Below, one piece after another: positions 11,301-24,100 of a DNA stretch of 64,000 bases (position 1 is its first letter; every line of letters begins with the position of its first letter). The position numbers and the translations under genes are program-made. Source of the stretch: Haliclona indistincta (taxonomy: Eukaryota > Porifera > Demospongiae > Haplosclerida > Chalinidae); the NCBI GenBank assembly GCA_964017065.1, contig OZ024783.1, forward strand, positions 4,595,399 through 4,659,398, in the 5' to 3' direction. The notes beneath the pieces are model-generated. The model was given only the letters and a program-made list of their open reading frames with translations. It did no database searches and was not told the DNA's origin.

Positions 11301-14300
11301 ATTTTAAACACAGCCAAACTGAATGGAAACAAAGTTACTGCAAATGTGACAGTTATCGGAGTGTACAATTCTGGCGAGTTGCTGACAGAAAAGGATCTCC
11401 AATGTGAGACTAGTGCCCCACTTAAAATAACTGATGACTGTGAGCAAGTCTACCAAGATGGCACAGAGAGTTTTGGCAGTAATTTTACAAATGTTACCAT
11501 CACTGCTCATTCTGGTGAGACTGCCACTCTCTTCTTCAGAGTCTGGTATCCAGTTGAGACCCATATTATCACTGAGTCAGATGAACTGCATCGTATCAAT
11601 GGATCTTTTGACTCGAACTGTAGCAATCTTTATGAAAAAAGCAAAGTTGAAATTGAGGTTGTCTTTCAGGCTGGAGAGAATCTGAATCAAACCACTTTAC
11701 TGACATCACTTCTTCAAAACAACATCTTCTCCTCAAGTCCTGACGTCATTGATCTGATTAATGGTGGAGTTTGTATCAAGGCTATTGGCAAATCTGTTGG
11801 AACAGCTAAACTTGAACTCAGGCAAAATGAAGGAGGCTTGATTATCAATGAGTTAGAATTGGTTGTGTCTGATACACCAGTTTCAGTGGAAGATCTCAGT
11901 CTCAATCTTCATACTTCTCTTAAGCCAATGAAGCTCAAAGAAGCTACTGCTGGTAGCCAGTACAATGAAAATGCTTTAGTTGAAATTGAAACTGATGTTC
12001 ATTATCTCAACACGCCTGTAGCAGTAGTGGCTGATGCTATTCTGAGCAATGGACATACTTTTGAATTATCTCAGGAAGACGGCCTTCACTTAACCTCTGA
12101 AAATGAAGAAGTGTTCACAATTTCAACATCTGAAGAGATTAAAGTGAGAGGAACAGGTAACGGCCTTCTTCTGAGAGGGAACTGGACATACAATGACCAC
12201 TGCAGCGATAATGAAAGTGATGAAAGTGGTGAAAGTGTGTTTTCGACTGCAGAGTTTGTCATCGTATCTTTAGTCAGGATAAGCTCGATTGAAGCTAGCA
12301 TTGAAGATGCCAAACTTGCTGTGGGTCAACATGCAAGAATTCTCAATCTTCCAAATTCAACATCAATCACTGCCAACATTGTTCATGCTGACGGCGAAAG
12401 AGTTGATGTGACTTCTGATGAAAGAACAATATTTCAAGATTCTGAAAATATTCTCGTCTTCTCACAAGGTCTTGTGAACGTGTCAGCAGGATTTGATGTA
12501 ATGACAAGCTCTGGATTTTCTGATGACCCTGCCTTAACTAACATCACAGTTCAGTACCATTCGTCACAAGTAGACACCAATGTCACCATTGGACCAATTG
12601 AAGTTGTCGGTATTGTTGAAATCCAGCTCAAATCTTATCCCCATCCAGGCTGGATTGGAGCGGAGCCTATTAATACTTTAAGACGCTATTCTGGTGTCTC
12701 ATCATTCCAGAAAGCTCAGTTAAAACTTGTAGCTATTCTCAACAATGGAGATGAAGTTGAAATTACCAATGCTTCATCTGTGCTTTACTGCATCAAAAAC
12801 ACAGGATCAGAGGCTAAAGTCAATGGGAGTGTGCTGACTGTGTATTCAGCACCTACCATCGTCAACATTACTGCTGAAGTAGCAGGACTTCTTGCTGAAA
12901 CCAGTATTGAAATACTTGATGAAGTAGTGACAGTTACAAACATCAAAGAATTTGACTTGGGGATTGAACACACGTTTTCTGAAGTCATGTACAGCACAGC
13001 AGTTGTTAAGACAGTTGGATTATTGTTCAGTGATCTGAGTAAAATTCCCAATCTGATTGGTGAAAATGGTCCAATCATAGATGGCTTAGTATATTTCAAT
13101 TCTTCTGCTGATGATGTTGTCAATATTGACAGCAGTAGTGGTGAAATGACTCTTCTTCAGAACTCTTACTCTCAAGTGCAGCTCTTGGTCACAGCTTATA
13201 CAGACATGGCTGTCAATAACTCACAATCACTGTATGCAAATCTAGTTCCAGCCCACGGAGATGCAGATTTTGGCAGTGAGATTGGTTCACCTTTAGAAGA
13301 TCTAAGTTTAAACAGTTCCTTCATCCTACCGATCTACATCAACACCTGTAATACCACAGTTGGAGCAATTGAATTACATGTTACCTATGATGAAAATGTT
13401 CTCGAGCTCATTTCACGGCCCGAACCTCCAAGCAATTTGTCATACGCTTTATTCGAGAGCTCATACAATGAAATTGATGGTGAAACAAGTTTTGGGATTT
13501 TATTTCAAAGTGGTTCCGAAGGAGATGCACGAATGCATGTTGGGTCACTTTCTTTCAATGTGAAGAGTGAAAGGCCTGGTTTTATATCAGTTGATGTAGT
13601 CACTTTGAATACTTACAATACCACCTTCAATGACATTGGTTTTGCTACTCCACGAAAGTCAGCTGCAGCACAAATCATTTTTTCTATCAATGATACTGCT
13701 CATGAAATGATCATGATTCCCTCAGCACCATCTTTACCTGTTCGTTGTGAGTCTCCTCCTTGTTCCTCTGAGCAGTGTACCGCCATAGCAGGAGCAGATG
13801 CTAATGGTGACTGTGTCTTTGATCTACTTGATGCTTTGGCAACACTGCAACAGTCAGCCATCGGAAATTCGTCATCTATTTCTAAACCACAAGCAATGGA
13901 TGCAGACAAGAATGGTCGTATTAGCACAGTTGATGCTCAGTTGCTTGCAAAGGCTAATTTTGATAATTACCCTTTCATTACTGATATCAACATTCAATTA
14001 ATTGACCCTGATTGTACTCTTACTGTAAACATGACTCTGGGAAGAAAATCTGGAGCTGCTGTACAGAACAACACTTACATCATCTTTGGTTTGTTTCACA
14101 CTCGTCAAGAATTCCAGACTCAGTATGATGCTACAACATTTTCTATCGGGTTTAAACAAGTCGTACTGGATCTACCAGAAGGAGCATATGGAGGATGGAT
14201 TGCTCCAGAATACTTAGGCAATGGAATCTACGGCATTAGAACAGAATTTAACACCATTTCTCAAGTAGGAATAGGTTTCGTGGCTGTGTATGGTGACACT

Positions 14301-16581
14301 AGGGACATACAATCTCGCTACGTTACTGTAATTGGCAAGCCTACTCCTCCTGTTGAATTTAAACAACTGGTGATAAACATCAGTCGGTCAGAATTGCCTC
14401 GTTTTAGTATCTCACTTTTAGATGGTTTTAATGCCCAGACATCATTTAACAACAACTTCAGTGATTTATCGTGCTACAATATGTACCCACCGGTAATACA
14501 ACAAGAAAGCCCTTACTCAACCAGTAGACCAGAGAACATTGCTATCAACAGCCCTATTGTGACTGTCAATGCTACTGACAGTGACTACCCTCTACCATCT
14601 GGTGAGCTAAGCTACACTTTGAAGAACCTGACACAGCCAGGAACACTCACCATTAATTCAGTAACTGGTGAACTCTATGTGTCTGGTGCCCTAGACTATG
14701 AGCGATACACTGAGATACGTGTGACTGTAGTTGTAACAGACCAAGGTCCACACATACCAGCACGAAAGAGCATGACTCTTGATATTGTACTGCTAGTAAA
14801 TGATACGAATGACAACCCGCCTGTGCCAGCACAGTCACTTTATGCCATTAACATCAGTGAAGGAATGGCTGCTCCATCTGGAAGTCTTCTAAACATCAGT
14901 GTGAATGACAACGACACTAGTTTGCAGTTTCGATACTTCCATTTTGTGATCACTAGTGGTGATGATCCATCTCTGCCAAAATTTAACATTGGTCTCACTA
15001 ATAGTCAACTGACACTAGCCAGCATGCTAGACAGAGAAACACAAGACTTTTATAACCTCACTGTTCAAATAACAGACACGTCATCACCTGCATATTCGCT
15101 GACTGCTACCACATACATTGAAGTGACTGTCATCGACAAGAATGACAACAAGCCAGAGTTTTCATCACTTACAGTTGCAACTATCACAGAAAACAATATC
15201 ATTGGTGACAGTTTCTATCAAGCTAATGCCAGTGATATTGACTTAGATGTCAATAGTGAGATAACATACTCAATTGAAAGAATAGCAGAGGCAGATGACA
15301 GTGGTAATGTATACTTGCCTTTGAAACTACACAATGACTTGTTTTCAATCGATCCAACTACTGGCACAGTAACAGCTAACACTGTACTTGATAGAGAAGG
15401 CTTGCACAGTTTTAGAATGAATATTACTGCCATGGACAAAGGAACAGAACCTCATACTTCAATTCTTGGCCTTTGGGTGCAGGTATGTGAATTGAATGAT
15501 AATGCTCCTCAATTCAATTCATCCGATGGATATGCATTCTTCATCAGTGAAAATATTCCTAACGGAACAATTGTGGGAACACGGTTACGAATGTTAAGCT
15601 CAGATAGTGACCATGGAGCATTTTGTGCCCAGGACACGAACAATGTGCAAGACAATGTGATAGAATACGAACTTGAAAACAGTGACGAAATAGCTATTTT
15701 TACAGTAAGAGAGAGTGGCGAAATTATAGTTATTGGAGACATTGACTATGAAAAGACGCAAAAGGCGACATTAAGAATAAAAGCTTTTGATCTTGGAGAC
15801 CCACCGCTTGAAACTAGCACCACCGTGACTATCAACATACTAGACCTCAATGACAATGCTCCTGTATTCAATCAATCACGCTACGAAGCTTCTTTAGTAG
15901 ACGGCGCAACAGTCGGGACTAGACTTGAAGTCATGATTATAGTCACAGATAGAGACAGTGGTAAAAATGGAGCTTTTTACATATCACTATCGGGAATAGG
16001 AGCTAGAGACTTTGAAATTGATGAAACTGGTTTTGTAAGAGTTAATCAACCACCTAATAAAGGGATTCTATCTTCGTACCACCTAACAATTTCAGCCGTT
16101 GATAGAGGTTCACCTTCGTTGAACAGCACAGCGAATTTAGTCATTAATGTAATTGATGACAATGACGATCCAACCTGGATTGTGATAGTCATTGTTCTGA
16201 TATTTATCATCATCGTCATGGCAATTCTTTGCCTGCTGTTTTTCATCTGTCGTCGGTAAGCAAATTGTTATAGATGCACCATAAATGAGTTAATTTGCTC
16301 TAATTTTTTCGATACAGCAAAAGTAAAGCCAAAAAATTGCGGCAGAAAGTTAAACGCTTAAGCAGCAGTTCTCTAATAATTGAAAAACAGAATCCTGGTA
16401 ATGTTATTAATTATGTGTTAGAGTAATTTTATAATTGTCTAATCCTTCTTTAGGATTTGAAATGAACGAAAAAGTTGACTTAGAATCTCATGAACAACAA
16501 ACAAGAGAGTTGGAAGAACAAGACAAAAAGGAACAAGAGCCTATCACTAAGAATGCATGTGAAACTACCATGCTATATTGA
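2355..16581 (+). CDS. Coherin A: giant cadherin with TMEM132-like, cohesin and dockerin modules
   Basis: A single-pass adhesion receptor of about 3955 residues. Nine exons join in phase: 2355-2412, 3537-3608, 3918-4075, 4179-4474, 4530-4693, 5103-5286, 5528-16255, 16318-16397 and 16454-16581. Exon 1 encodes a signal peptide (MDISSPILP...). Next come about 17 cadherin repeats, recognised by DxNDNxP and DxD calcium motifs, to about residue 1875. A TMEM132/BIG2-like region covers 1880-2885, a cohesin-like domain 2888-3035, and a dockerin with calcium loops at 3068-3079 and 3102-3113. An unrecognised module (3125-3300), five more cadherin repeats, a membrane span (about 3860-3886) and a 69-residue basic-then-acidic tail follow. 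No catenin-binding motif is seen. Cadherin plus cohesin defines coherins. Its neighbour B is a tandem paralogue that has six extra exons at the 5' end. An in-frame ATG at 5505 lies in intron and is not the start. Confidence 0.88.
10233..13260 (+). other. TMEM132/BIG2-like region of coherin A
   Basis: About 1000 residues with no cadherin motifs lie between the last N-terminal cadherin repeat and the cohesin-like domain. The pattern recalls the ectodomain of TMEM132 proteins: a Cys-xx-A-R-V-V-I-P-x-x-W-F segment, a V-W-Y-P-V-E...E-L-H-R-I-N-G segment, then repeated beta-rich blocks typical of bacterial-Ig-like (BIG2) folds. The assignment rests on recalled family features; no profile search was run. 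The same region in coherin B is about 29613-32650. Confidence 0.55.
13264..13690 (+). other. Cohesin-like domain of coherin A
   Basis: It shows the cohesin pattern of a polar lead-in strand (LPIYINT), then VGAIEL, VTYDENVLEL, a DG-rich turn, GILFQSG and a late LSFNVKSE strand. It is followed about 30 residues later by a dockerin. In bacteria cohesin and dockerin bind each other tightly in a calcium-dependent way. Whether they do so here is inference. The equivalent in coherin B is about 32656-33085. Confidence 0.75.
13788..13968 (+). other. Dockerin type I-like domain of coherin A
   Basis: Two F-hand calcium loops are visible: D-A-N-G-D-C-V-F-D-L-L-D from nucleotide 13797 and D-A-D-K-N-G-R-I-S-T-V-D from 13899. 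Each is followed by a short helix (ALATLQQ and AQLLAKA). The loop ligands at positions 1, 3, 5 and 12 are intact, and they are unchanged in coherin B (about 33180-33365), so calcium binding is probably under selection. Confidence 0.82.
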
Positions 16582-17002
16582 TAATTATGTGTACCTAATT
16601 TTTGTAATAAGTAATCACTAATGAAGCCAATTAGCTTTGTACTATGAAGTCCTGAGTTGTTGCTATACAATGTACCGCATTGTCCGGATTAAAGGGGTTT
16701 CAACTTTAGTAATTTTTTATAATAAATAATAAAAAATATAGCCATTCTGCGTGTAGGATCGCCATTCTGCGCTTGCCAACCGCCGTATAGGTCTACTAAC
16801 AAGTGCGGGCGGGGCTCGTATGCATGCGTAGGCGAGCTGATACGTACAGCATAACAATTTTAGCTACAAGTTTACTCTTAGTTTAAGAAAAGCCATCAAC
16901 AACAGGAAACTAAACTAATGGTGGAAACAAAGACAGCTCAGTACATGCATGATATTGAACTGCACTTCACTGAAAAAGAAAAAAGGACACAAACAAGAAA
17001 AT
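16582..17002. other. 3' UTR of coherin A and intergenic spacer
   Basis: AATAAA occurs at 16721-16726, about 140 bases after the coherin A stop. Similarity to the end of copy B stops about 16740. The stretch 16780-17000 resembles 23370-23597 inside a coherin B intron, including a GGGCGGGGCTCG core, so the foldback element that follows seems to carry a longer shared left flank. No gene is seen. Confidence 0.5.
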
Positions 17003-17380
17003 TAAAAAGATTTCTATCGAAATCAAAAGGATGTAGGATGCAGAAATCTACCACTGGTTCACAATGTAAACCAGCAAGGAAGCATGGAACACGATTGACT
17101 TGCTAACAGACCACTGATCTCTACATCAGTGGCTGTACTTATGATCAATATTTTGTCACAAGCTGAATTCAATTCAATGCACGTCAGGTGTCAGTCAACG
17201 GCAACTACAGTAGCTGAACTAGCTATAGTCTGCCACAGCAGCCACTGATGTAGGGATCTATGGTCTGTTAGCAAGTCAATCGTGTTACCATTCCATGCTT
17301 CTTTGTTGGTTTACATTGTGAACCAGTGGTAGATTTCTGCATCCCCTACATCCTTTTGATTTCGATAGAAATCTTCTTTT
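17003..17380. mobile_element. Foldback (MITE-like) element, copy 1
   Basis: Two arms of about 135 bases (17003-17136 and 17238-17380) are near-perfect reverse complements around a loop of about 100 bases. The outer end reads AAGATTTCTATCGAAATCA, and inner sequence includes GATTGACTTGCTAACAGACC. It has no transposase, so it would be non-autonomous. Related copies lie at 23599-23990 and 57451-57669, with a single arm at about 17797-17845. Target-site duplications could not be fixed by eye. Confidence 0.75.
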
Positions 17381-18138
17381 ACACCCACCTTTGCATGGAA
17401 AGGTTAGAATACATGCAGTAACACCCTGCAAACTTCAAGACTGCACATGTGCACTGAATTGTCATGAGTTGGAACTCATTATAATAAGCATATGCAATTA
17501 TTGTATGGGTGTTTGCGGTGATAACAATATCATTGTGAATATCATTGTGGAATTTTAGAAGCAGGAATCAAATAGCATTGGTTTTCGAGTCGATAGTAAC
17601 ACAGCTTGTTTTATGAGCCTCTACATCACGTGTGGGTTCCAAGCTGGCTAATAATTTTATATCTCAGGCTAGAAAAAGCATCCTGCACACCACATGAGCA
17701 GAGTCAGTTTTAAATGGTGTTTTCACACCATTGTAGCTGGAATTTTGTTTTAAACATCCCTGCATAGGAAAACTTCTAAGCCAGTAAAGCAGTCCTATAC
17801 ATCCTTTTGATTTCGTTGGAATTTTTTTGTCAATTTTCTTGTACATCTACGGTCTATATTCATCTAACGCTTGCCTGGTACACGTATCATTATTCAGGGA
17901 TGATGAATAATATAATGGTGATAATACATCGTGTATAATTTGCTAGCCTTTCCGCCTCAGGTTGACACCACACCCAACACACAGCTCACACGTTCTCCTT
18001 AGTGCAGAAAGCGTATGTGATTATTGTTTGTGCCAGTCAGTGCAAGCAGTCAAGTTGAGGCTGTACGAGAGGCTTGCGGTAGACCGTAGTCAGTGCTAAA
18101 CCGCGTGCTCAGTTCAACAGGTCAGTGATCCGATCGAA
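17381..18138 (+). promoter_or_regulatory. 5' flank of coherin B
   Basis: Non-coding DNA parallel to 1845-2354 upstream of coherin A. It starts with the shared run GCATGGAAAGGTTAGAATAC and ends with the conserved likely 5' UTR (GCTTGCGGTAGACCGTAGTC) just before the ATG. A single arm of the foldback element sits at about 17797-17845. The pair offers a natural comparison for finding shared promoter sites. Confidence 0.45.
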
Positions 18139-21100
18139 ATGGATATCTCGGCTCAAATATTGCCAATAGCGGTCTTGTTACTCATCACCAGTAAAGGTGA
18201 GCACTAGTACTATGCATGTGGCAGCATTTCTGCGCACATAGTGATCGGACTGAGCTGTCGGGTTGTGAGCTATATGCAACCATGTAATTGTTTTAACGCC
18301 ACTTACAATTGTAACAAGCATGATCAATCATTGTATGGGTGTTTGCAATGATAATAAATTATTGTCCAAGTATGCAAGTACAATATTAGCAGGAAAAGAG
18401 CATTGCTTTGATTGGAGAAACATGTCAAAGCTTTGTCCTTATCAGAATCACTATCGAAATCAGCATGAGTTCCCAATGGTTTAGCACTACCTTTACTACC
18501 TTTACTACCATCTTCATGCTCAAATTAATGACGAGGGTGAGATTGAAGGTCCTCAGTACTCTTTGCTTGGCTCTTAAGCGTCTATATAGGCATGTTTATG
18601 TAGTGGATCAAAGCTCTATTGTGGCGAATCGGTACAGTTTCAGTATAATAATAATTATGATAAAAACAATAATTTATTTATGATGTCAATAATTTATTTC
18701 TAATCGCTATAACTCACTTGCATAGCGTTCTAAAAGTCAGAAATGCTTCAATATAATATTTTTGAAGGTATGAAGTTTTAGGACTCAAATTCATGTAACT
18801 TTGAGAGTTGGGGTATAATTATACTTGCTCTTCATGTATGTCTAAATACAGTGCTTTAACTAATACCAGACCATTGTACAAATGATATTCATGTTCAGGA
18901 AAGAAATCATGTGACCTGGATAAATCTCATTTAGTGTATGATAAATTTCATTAGTATGATCGTGTGTGTAGGGTAAGTTTTGGGTCATTACGTGCATGTT
19001 ACCTTATCTGGCTATTATCATTGCCATTCGGCAATGATGTGTAGGGATGACCATGAATTAAGATGGCGGTTACACTTTTCATTTTTCTTTTTTACTTCAC
19101 TTGTCTATTATGCAAGAGATTTTTCTAACTCTCAAAGATACACAGATTTGAATCCTAAACTTTTGACCTTCAAAATAATATTATCAAGGATTTTCAGTGA
19201 AGCATTCTTATAATATGCAATACATGTATTATTTATAATAGCGTTGTATCAGGAGAACCTCGAGTTTCCAATCCCTTCATTATCATGTATCCTCTAGTTG
19301 TTGTTATTCTAAATCACCTATACTGCTCATGTGTTTTTCTGCTTCATTTTAGCTGCAACCAATCCAATCAGCCTGACTATAAATGACACTACTGTGAATA
19401 GCACTTTCAATCTTCAACCATACGTAAGTCAAATATTCAATAGTTAATTCACACTATTGTGCATATCATAATACAACAACATACAAGCACACCTCATGGT
19501 TTGCATGGATATCTATAACATTAACCTTGTAAATATCATTTAAAATTAATTAGCATTTCCTCTTTTTATAGGTGAACTGGTCTCTAATGGATATTCACGG
19601 TAAAACTTTCCATGAATAACTGGATGTTTATGACAGTATAAATAATATTTTTTGTAGTAACCTCAGCCTCACCTAGCTGCATGATGCCGTATATTTATGA
19701 AGATGCTGTGAACGATCTGCTGATAATTATGCAAGGAATACTTTCGGGATGTGATTGTTTGACGTCAGGATCCATTAATGTGAGCTTTGAATCATGATTA
19801 TGTATTGTCATTGTGCTAACAGCCGAACCTTTTAAAATAATTATGTATATGTAGCCTGTACAGAGCTGTCTATAAATAGCATTAAGAGGATAGTTAGCCT
19901 AGGAGATTGACTAAGACTATACTAATCTTGTGAATATGAATGAGCAATTTTACAGAACTATATAGCCATTTTCCACTCTTATAACTTTGCATGATTCCTT
20001 AGATAATTAGATATCTCACTGAACAGTCTGCTGTTTCTTCATGAATTTACCGATCATTTACATAATTTATGTTTTCTCCATAGCTGACATTAGATGCTGA
20101 AGATGGACTTGAACAGGAAAACATAACTATAGCACTTCAAATCATTAACATGCCTCCGATGTTTACAATGCAACAATACAACTTCAGTATCTCAGAGAGT
20201 GCAGAAGTAGCTTCAACTGTAGGCAGTGTGACAGCAACCAATATTGAAGGTATATAAAACAAGAGATCATTGAATACTTATTGTGAAAAAATTGTTTTAC
20301 GTAGGTGACAATCTTACATATCATGTTGGAAATTACCTTAGTACTGGCAGTATTCTTGTTCCAGTTTTTCAAATCTTTAATTTTGAAAATGGAAATTCGA
20401 CACTTGTTGTGGAAGATAGTTCAGCACTGGATCGTGAGCACTTAGACAGCTACAAATTCGAAGTGATTGCCAGAGACAATTGCAATAATACAGCAAATAC
20501 TACTGTGGTCATCGCACTCACTGATGTGAATGATAACGTACCAATAATCACAACACCAATGTGAGAATGCTGCACAGATTCTGAAGTGCATGTGTCATAC
20601 AGCATCTCTGCATGCATGCGGTCACCCATGAATATCATTACAACTTTTATGTATCATTATTGTTTTTTTTTTGCAGTTCTGCTCGTAAGAGAGTGATTCC
20701 ACAGTCTTGGTCAATGATGGATCCTCTTTTCTCTGTCAATGGATCAGACGATGATCAAGCTGGCTCAACGAACAGCATAATTGTGTTTTCCTTATCAAAT
20801 ACTTCTCTACCATTCGTAATCACTGACTCAGGAGTGCTCAATGTCAGTGGAGAATTGATGATACAGACTTATTCAATAGTAGTGATAGTAACTGATACTG
20901 GTACTCCATCATTGAGTTCCTCAGCTACCTTCACCGTAAAAGTACTGAACGACAATGACAACTATCCTCAGTTTGTTGACCCTCTAAATGGAACAAATAT
21001 CTTCATTTCTGAGAATTCTACCATAGAAACTCTACTGGTTGACATAAATGTCACTGATGCAGATGTTGGGGAACCTGGCAACGTTACTATCAGTATTGAG

Positions 21101-24100
21101 CCTGATGGATTGCCCTTTAAAATTGAAGGCACTAGACTTGTGGTAGCATCTGCTTTAGATTATGAGGTGCTTATAAAAGTTCATCACACACTCAGCTTAT
21201 GCACCATCCATAATTTATTCAATGTATTTTTCTTGCAGATTATGTCCCAGTACACAGTGACTATAATAGCAATGGATCAGGGTATTCCAACCCTCTGGAA
21301 CACATCAAACATCACAGTCACTCTATATGATCTCAATGAATTCTCTCCTGAGTTTTCTGACGAAATGTATCAATTTAATGTAGTGCATACTGTGGAAATA
21401 GGTATGTACTATGTGATAATAAAAATGCGAAACTTGTATGTAGCTGTACAACTCATATGGACATATCCTACTGGACTGTCACTTCAACGTTTTGTCCATA
21501 TCCCATCTACTAACAATACTGTTTTGCCTTCATTACTTCTTAGCCTCAATTGTTTTTTACCTGTTTGACCACACCAAACATGATTTGAGAAGAAACTGCC
21601 TGACACCACCTTATACTTTAGTTCTCTGCTCTTCTTGCCTACATAGGGCCACACTACCATAAACTACCCTAGTCTTATTTTGTTATTACTTTTTGTGCTT
21701 ATAGGTACTGTAATAGGTCAGGTTAGTGCTACTGATACTGATGGACTCCATAACACAATATCCTATAGTTTCCAAAGCAGTTCTCATTATTTTGCTATCA
21801 ACAACACCAGTGGAGAAATTAAGACACTAGATATGTTACCAGTTGTGGCAAATTACTCAGAGGTGATCTACAATTACCCTTCATGATTTCAGTATTCATC
21901 ATGTTGGTTTTCATGACTATAGCAGTACTTCTTTAATCCATGCAGAGAATTAGCTACTCATTGACAGTTGTCGCTGCTGATAATGGTTTTCCAGTGTCTA
22001 ACCAGAGTACTGTCGTAGTCAACATTACAATTTTTCCGTTCTTGAAGCCTGAGTTAGATCGATGCTACTATGGAGAGATTCATGAAAATAATTTCATTAA
22101 TGCAGTTATCTTACAAATTAATGGTACTCCATTTGGAACTGCTGCAGACATTGGGCAATTCGAGTATGCTCTATCAGGTCCTGATACAGCCAGCTTTACT
22201 ATTCAAACCAATGGAAACAACTCCGCGGTCTTAAAAGCTGGGTAAAGTGAAGAACAACTTCCATATAATAATGATTTATAAATATTTTCATTTTTGTAGT
22301 GAAATATTTGATTATGAGGACAAGCGAACATACCTTATCTTTATCACTGCTCAACATGAAAATGGGCTTTCTAGTGATCCTGCTCAGACTGCTATTCAGA
22401 TCATTAATGATAATGATAATGCTCCTGTCTATGATTTTCAACCCTGTGTAATACATTATTGCCGTAAGTCATCCAAAGTCAAGTGTTAGTCTACAGGTAG
22501 CTATAGCTACTGAGCTTACAGAATTGCTATAATCAATATAGTACAATGTATGCTGTCAGCAGGCAAAGTTTTGTGGAAACTTCTCCAGAAAGAATTTCAC
22601 TCTTTGTATAATTATAGTATGTATTTTTGTCAAGCAGTATTTCACATTAGATTCTTTTTTATTGACCTGTTTAAAAAAATAAGCTTGCCTGCACATTTTT
22701 GTATGAGCTCCCTATAATTATCTGGAAAAAAGCATCCTGCACATAAGCAAAGTCAGTTCCAGGTTAACCATTGGCCACTTCTTATTGTGGCTCCATATTA
22801 GGGAGGCACGGTAGTGACTTCCTATGAGGGATGAACGAGAAAACAAGATGGCGGCTACATACAATGTATTCAGTAGCGTTCAAACGCTGATATTTCGCCT
22901 GGTGATGAATTGTATACGACCAAAGACACTAGATCTGCTCTCTGGCGTTGCCCCATCTTACAGTAGCAAGGAGATTGCTCGAAGGTATTAGTAAAGTGAC
23001 GAACCTGGAAACGGTGAAAATCGAGTTTCGTCATCTTCTTCTTTCTGTCTTCAAGTCGCCTAGCGCCTTTACGCGAGCAGTGCCGAGACCAAAACACCCA
23101 CGAACAGTCGTGAAATTCTTCTGGCAGGTGCCTTTTGAACTTAGTTTTTAGCGAAACGTCGATATAAATTTGACGAGTTCACGATCACGAACAGTTGTCA
23201 GCTAAGTATTAGACGCCATTATTGTGATTACGCAATACGCACGTGACCAACCACAAGAATTCAGTATCGTCGTATGGAGAGCGCAGATTGGAGTCTGGAG
23301 TCTTCGAAGAACAACTCACAGAGTAAACTCGTGTAGTATCACCGTTCTGCTGCTCGCCAGATAGTATCACAGCCGTACAGAATTTTGTAAACTAGAGTGG
23401 GCGGGGCTCGAATGCTTTGCAGAATGCATGAGCTAGTTTCAGTATTATAAATTTGAGCTACAAGTTAAAAAGGTCACAAAGAAATTATCAACAACAGCAA
23501 ACCAAACTAAAGGTGTAAACACAGAAATACATTATCTTGCCGAATTCGAACTGCAACAAAAATTTGAAACTCAAAAAAGGACACAAACAAGAAAATAAGA
23601 AGATTTCTAACGAAATCAAAAGGATGTAGGGATAAAGAAATCTGCTACTGGTCCACAATGTAAACCAACAAGGAACTAGCATGGAATGGTAACACGATTG
23701 ACTTGCTAACAGACCATAGATCCCTACATCAGTGGCTGTACATAAGATCAATATAATTTTGTCACAGTCAAGTTGAATTCAATTCTATGCACTTCAGTGT
23801 CAGTCAACGGAAACTTGCTGAATTAGCTATAGTCTGCCACAGCAGCCACTGATCATGACGTAGGGATCTATGGTCTGTTAGCAAGTCAATCGTGTTACCA
23901 TTCCATGCTAGTTCCTTGTTGGTTTACATTGTGGACCAGTAGCAGATTTCTTTATCCCTACATCCTTTTGATTTCGTTAGAAATCTTTTTATTTTCTTTA
24001 ATTAGTGGTACTGTAGTGTTGGGGCAATGAGAGTGCATGCTACTGTTTAGAACTGCTACTGCTATACTGCTGCGGCTTGTTACTGGCTAGAATTTCCAGT

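Noticed and set aside
13264..13968. Cohesin and dockerin as bacterial contamination or recent transfer
   Set aside because: They lie inside one open exon between cadherin repeats, in both tandem copies, with the same base composition and eukaryotic splicing on either side.
22870..23151. Two overlapping open frames of 67-75 codons on opposite strands in the coherin B intron insert
   Set aside because: Neither resembles a known protein. Their openness probably reflects the GC-rich composition of the block.
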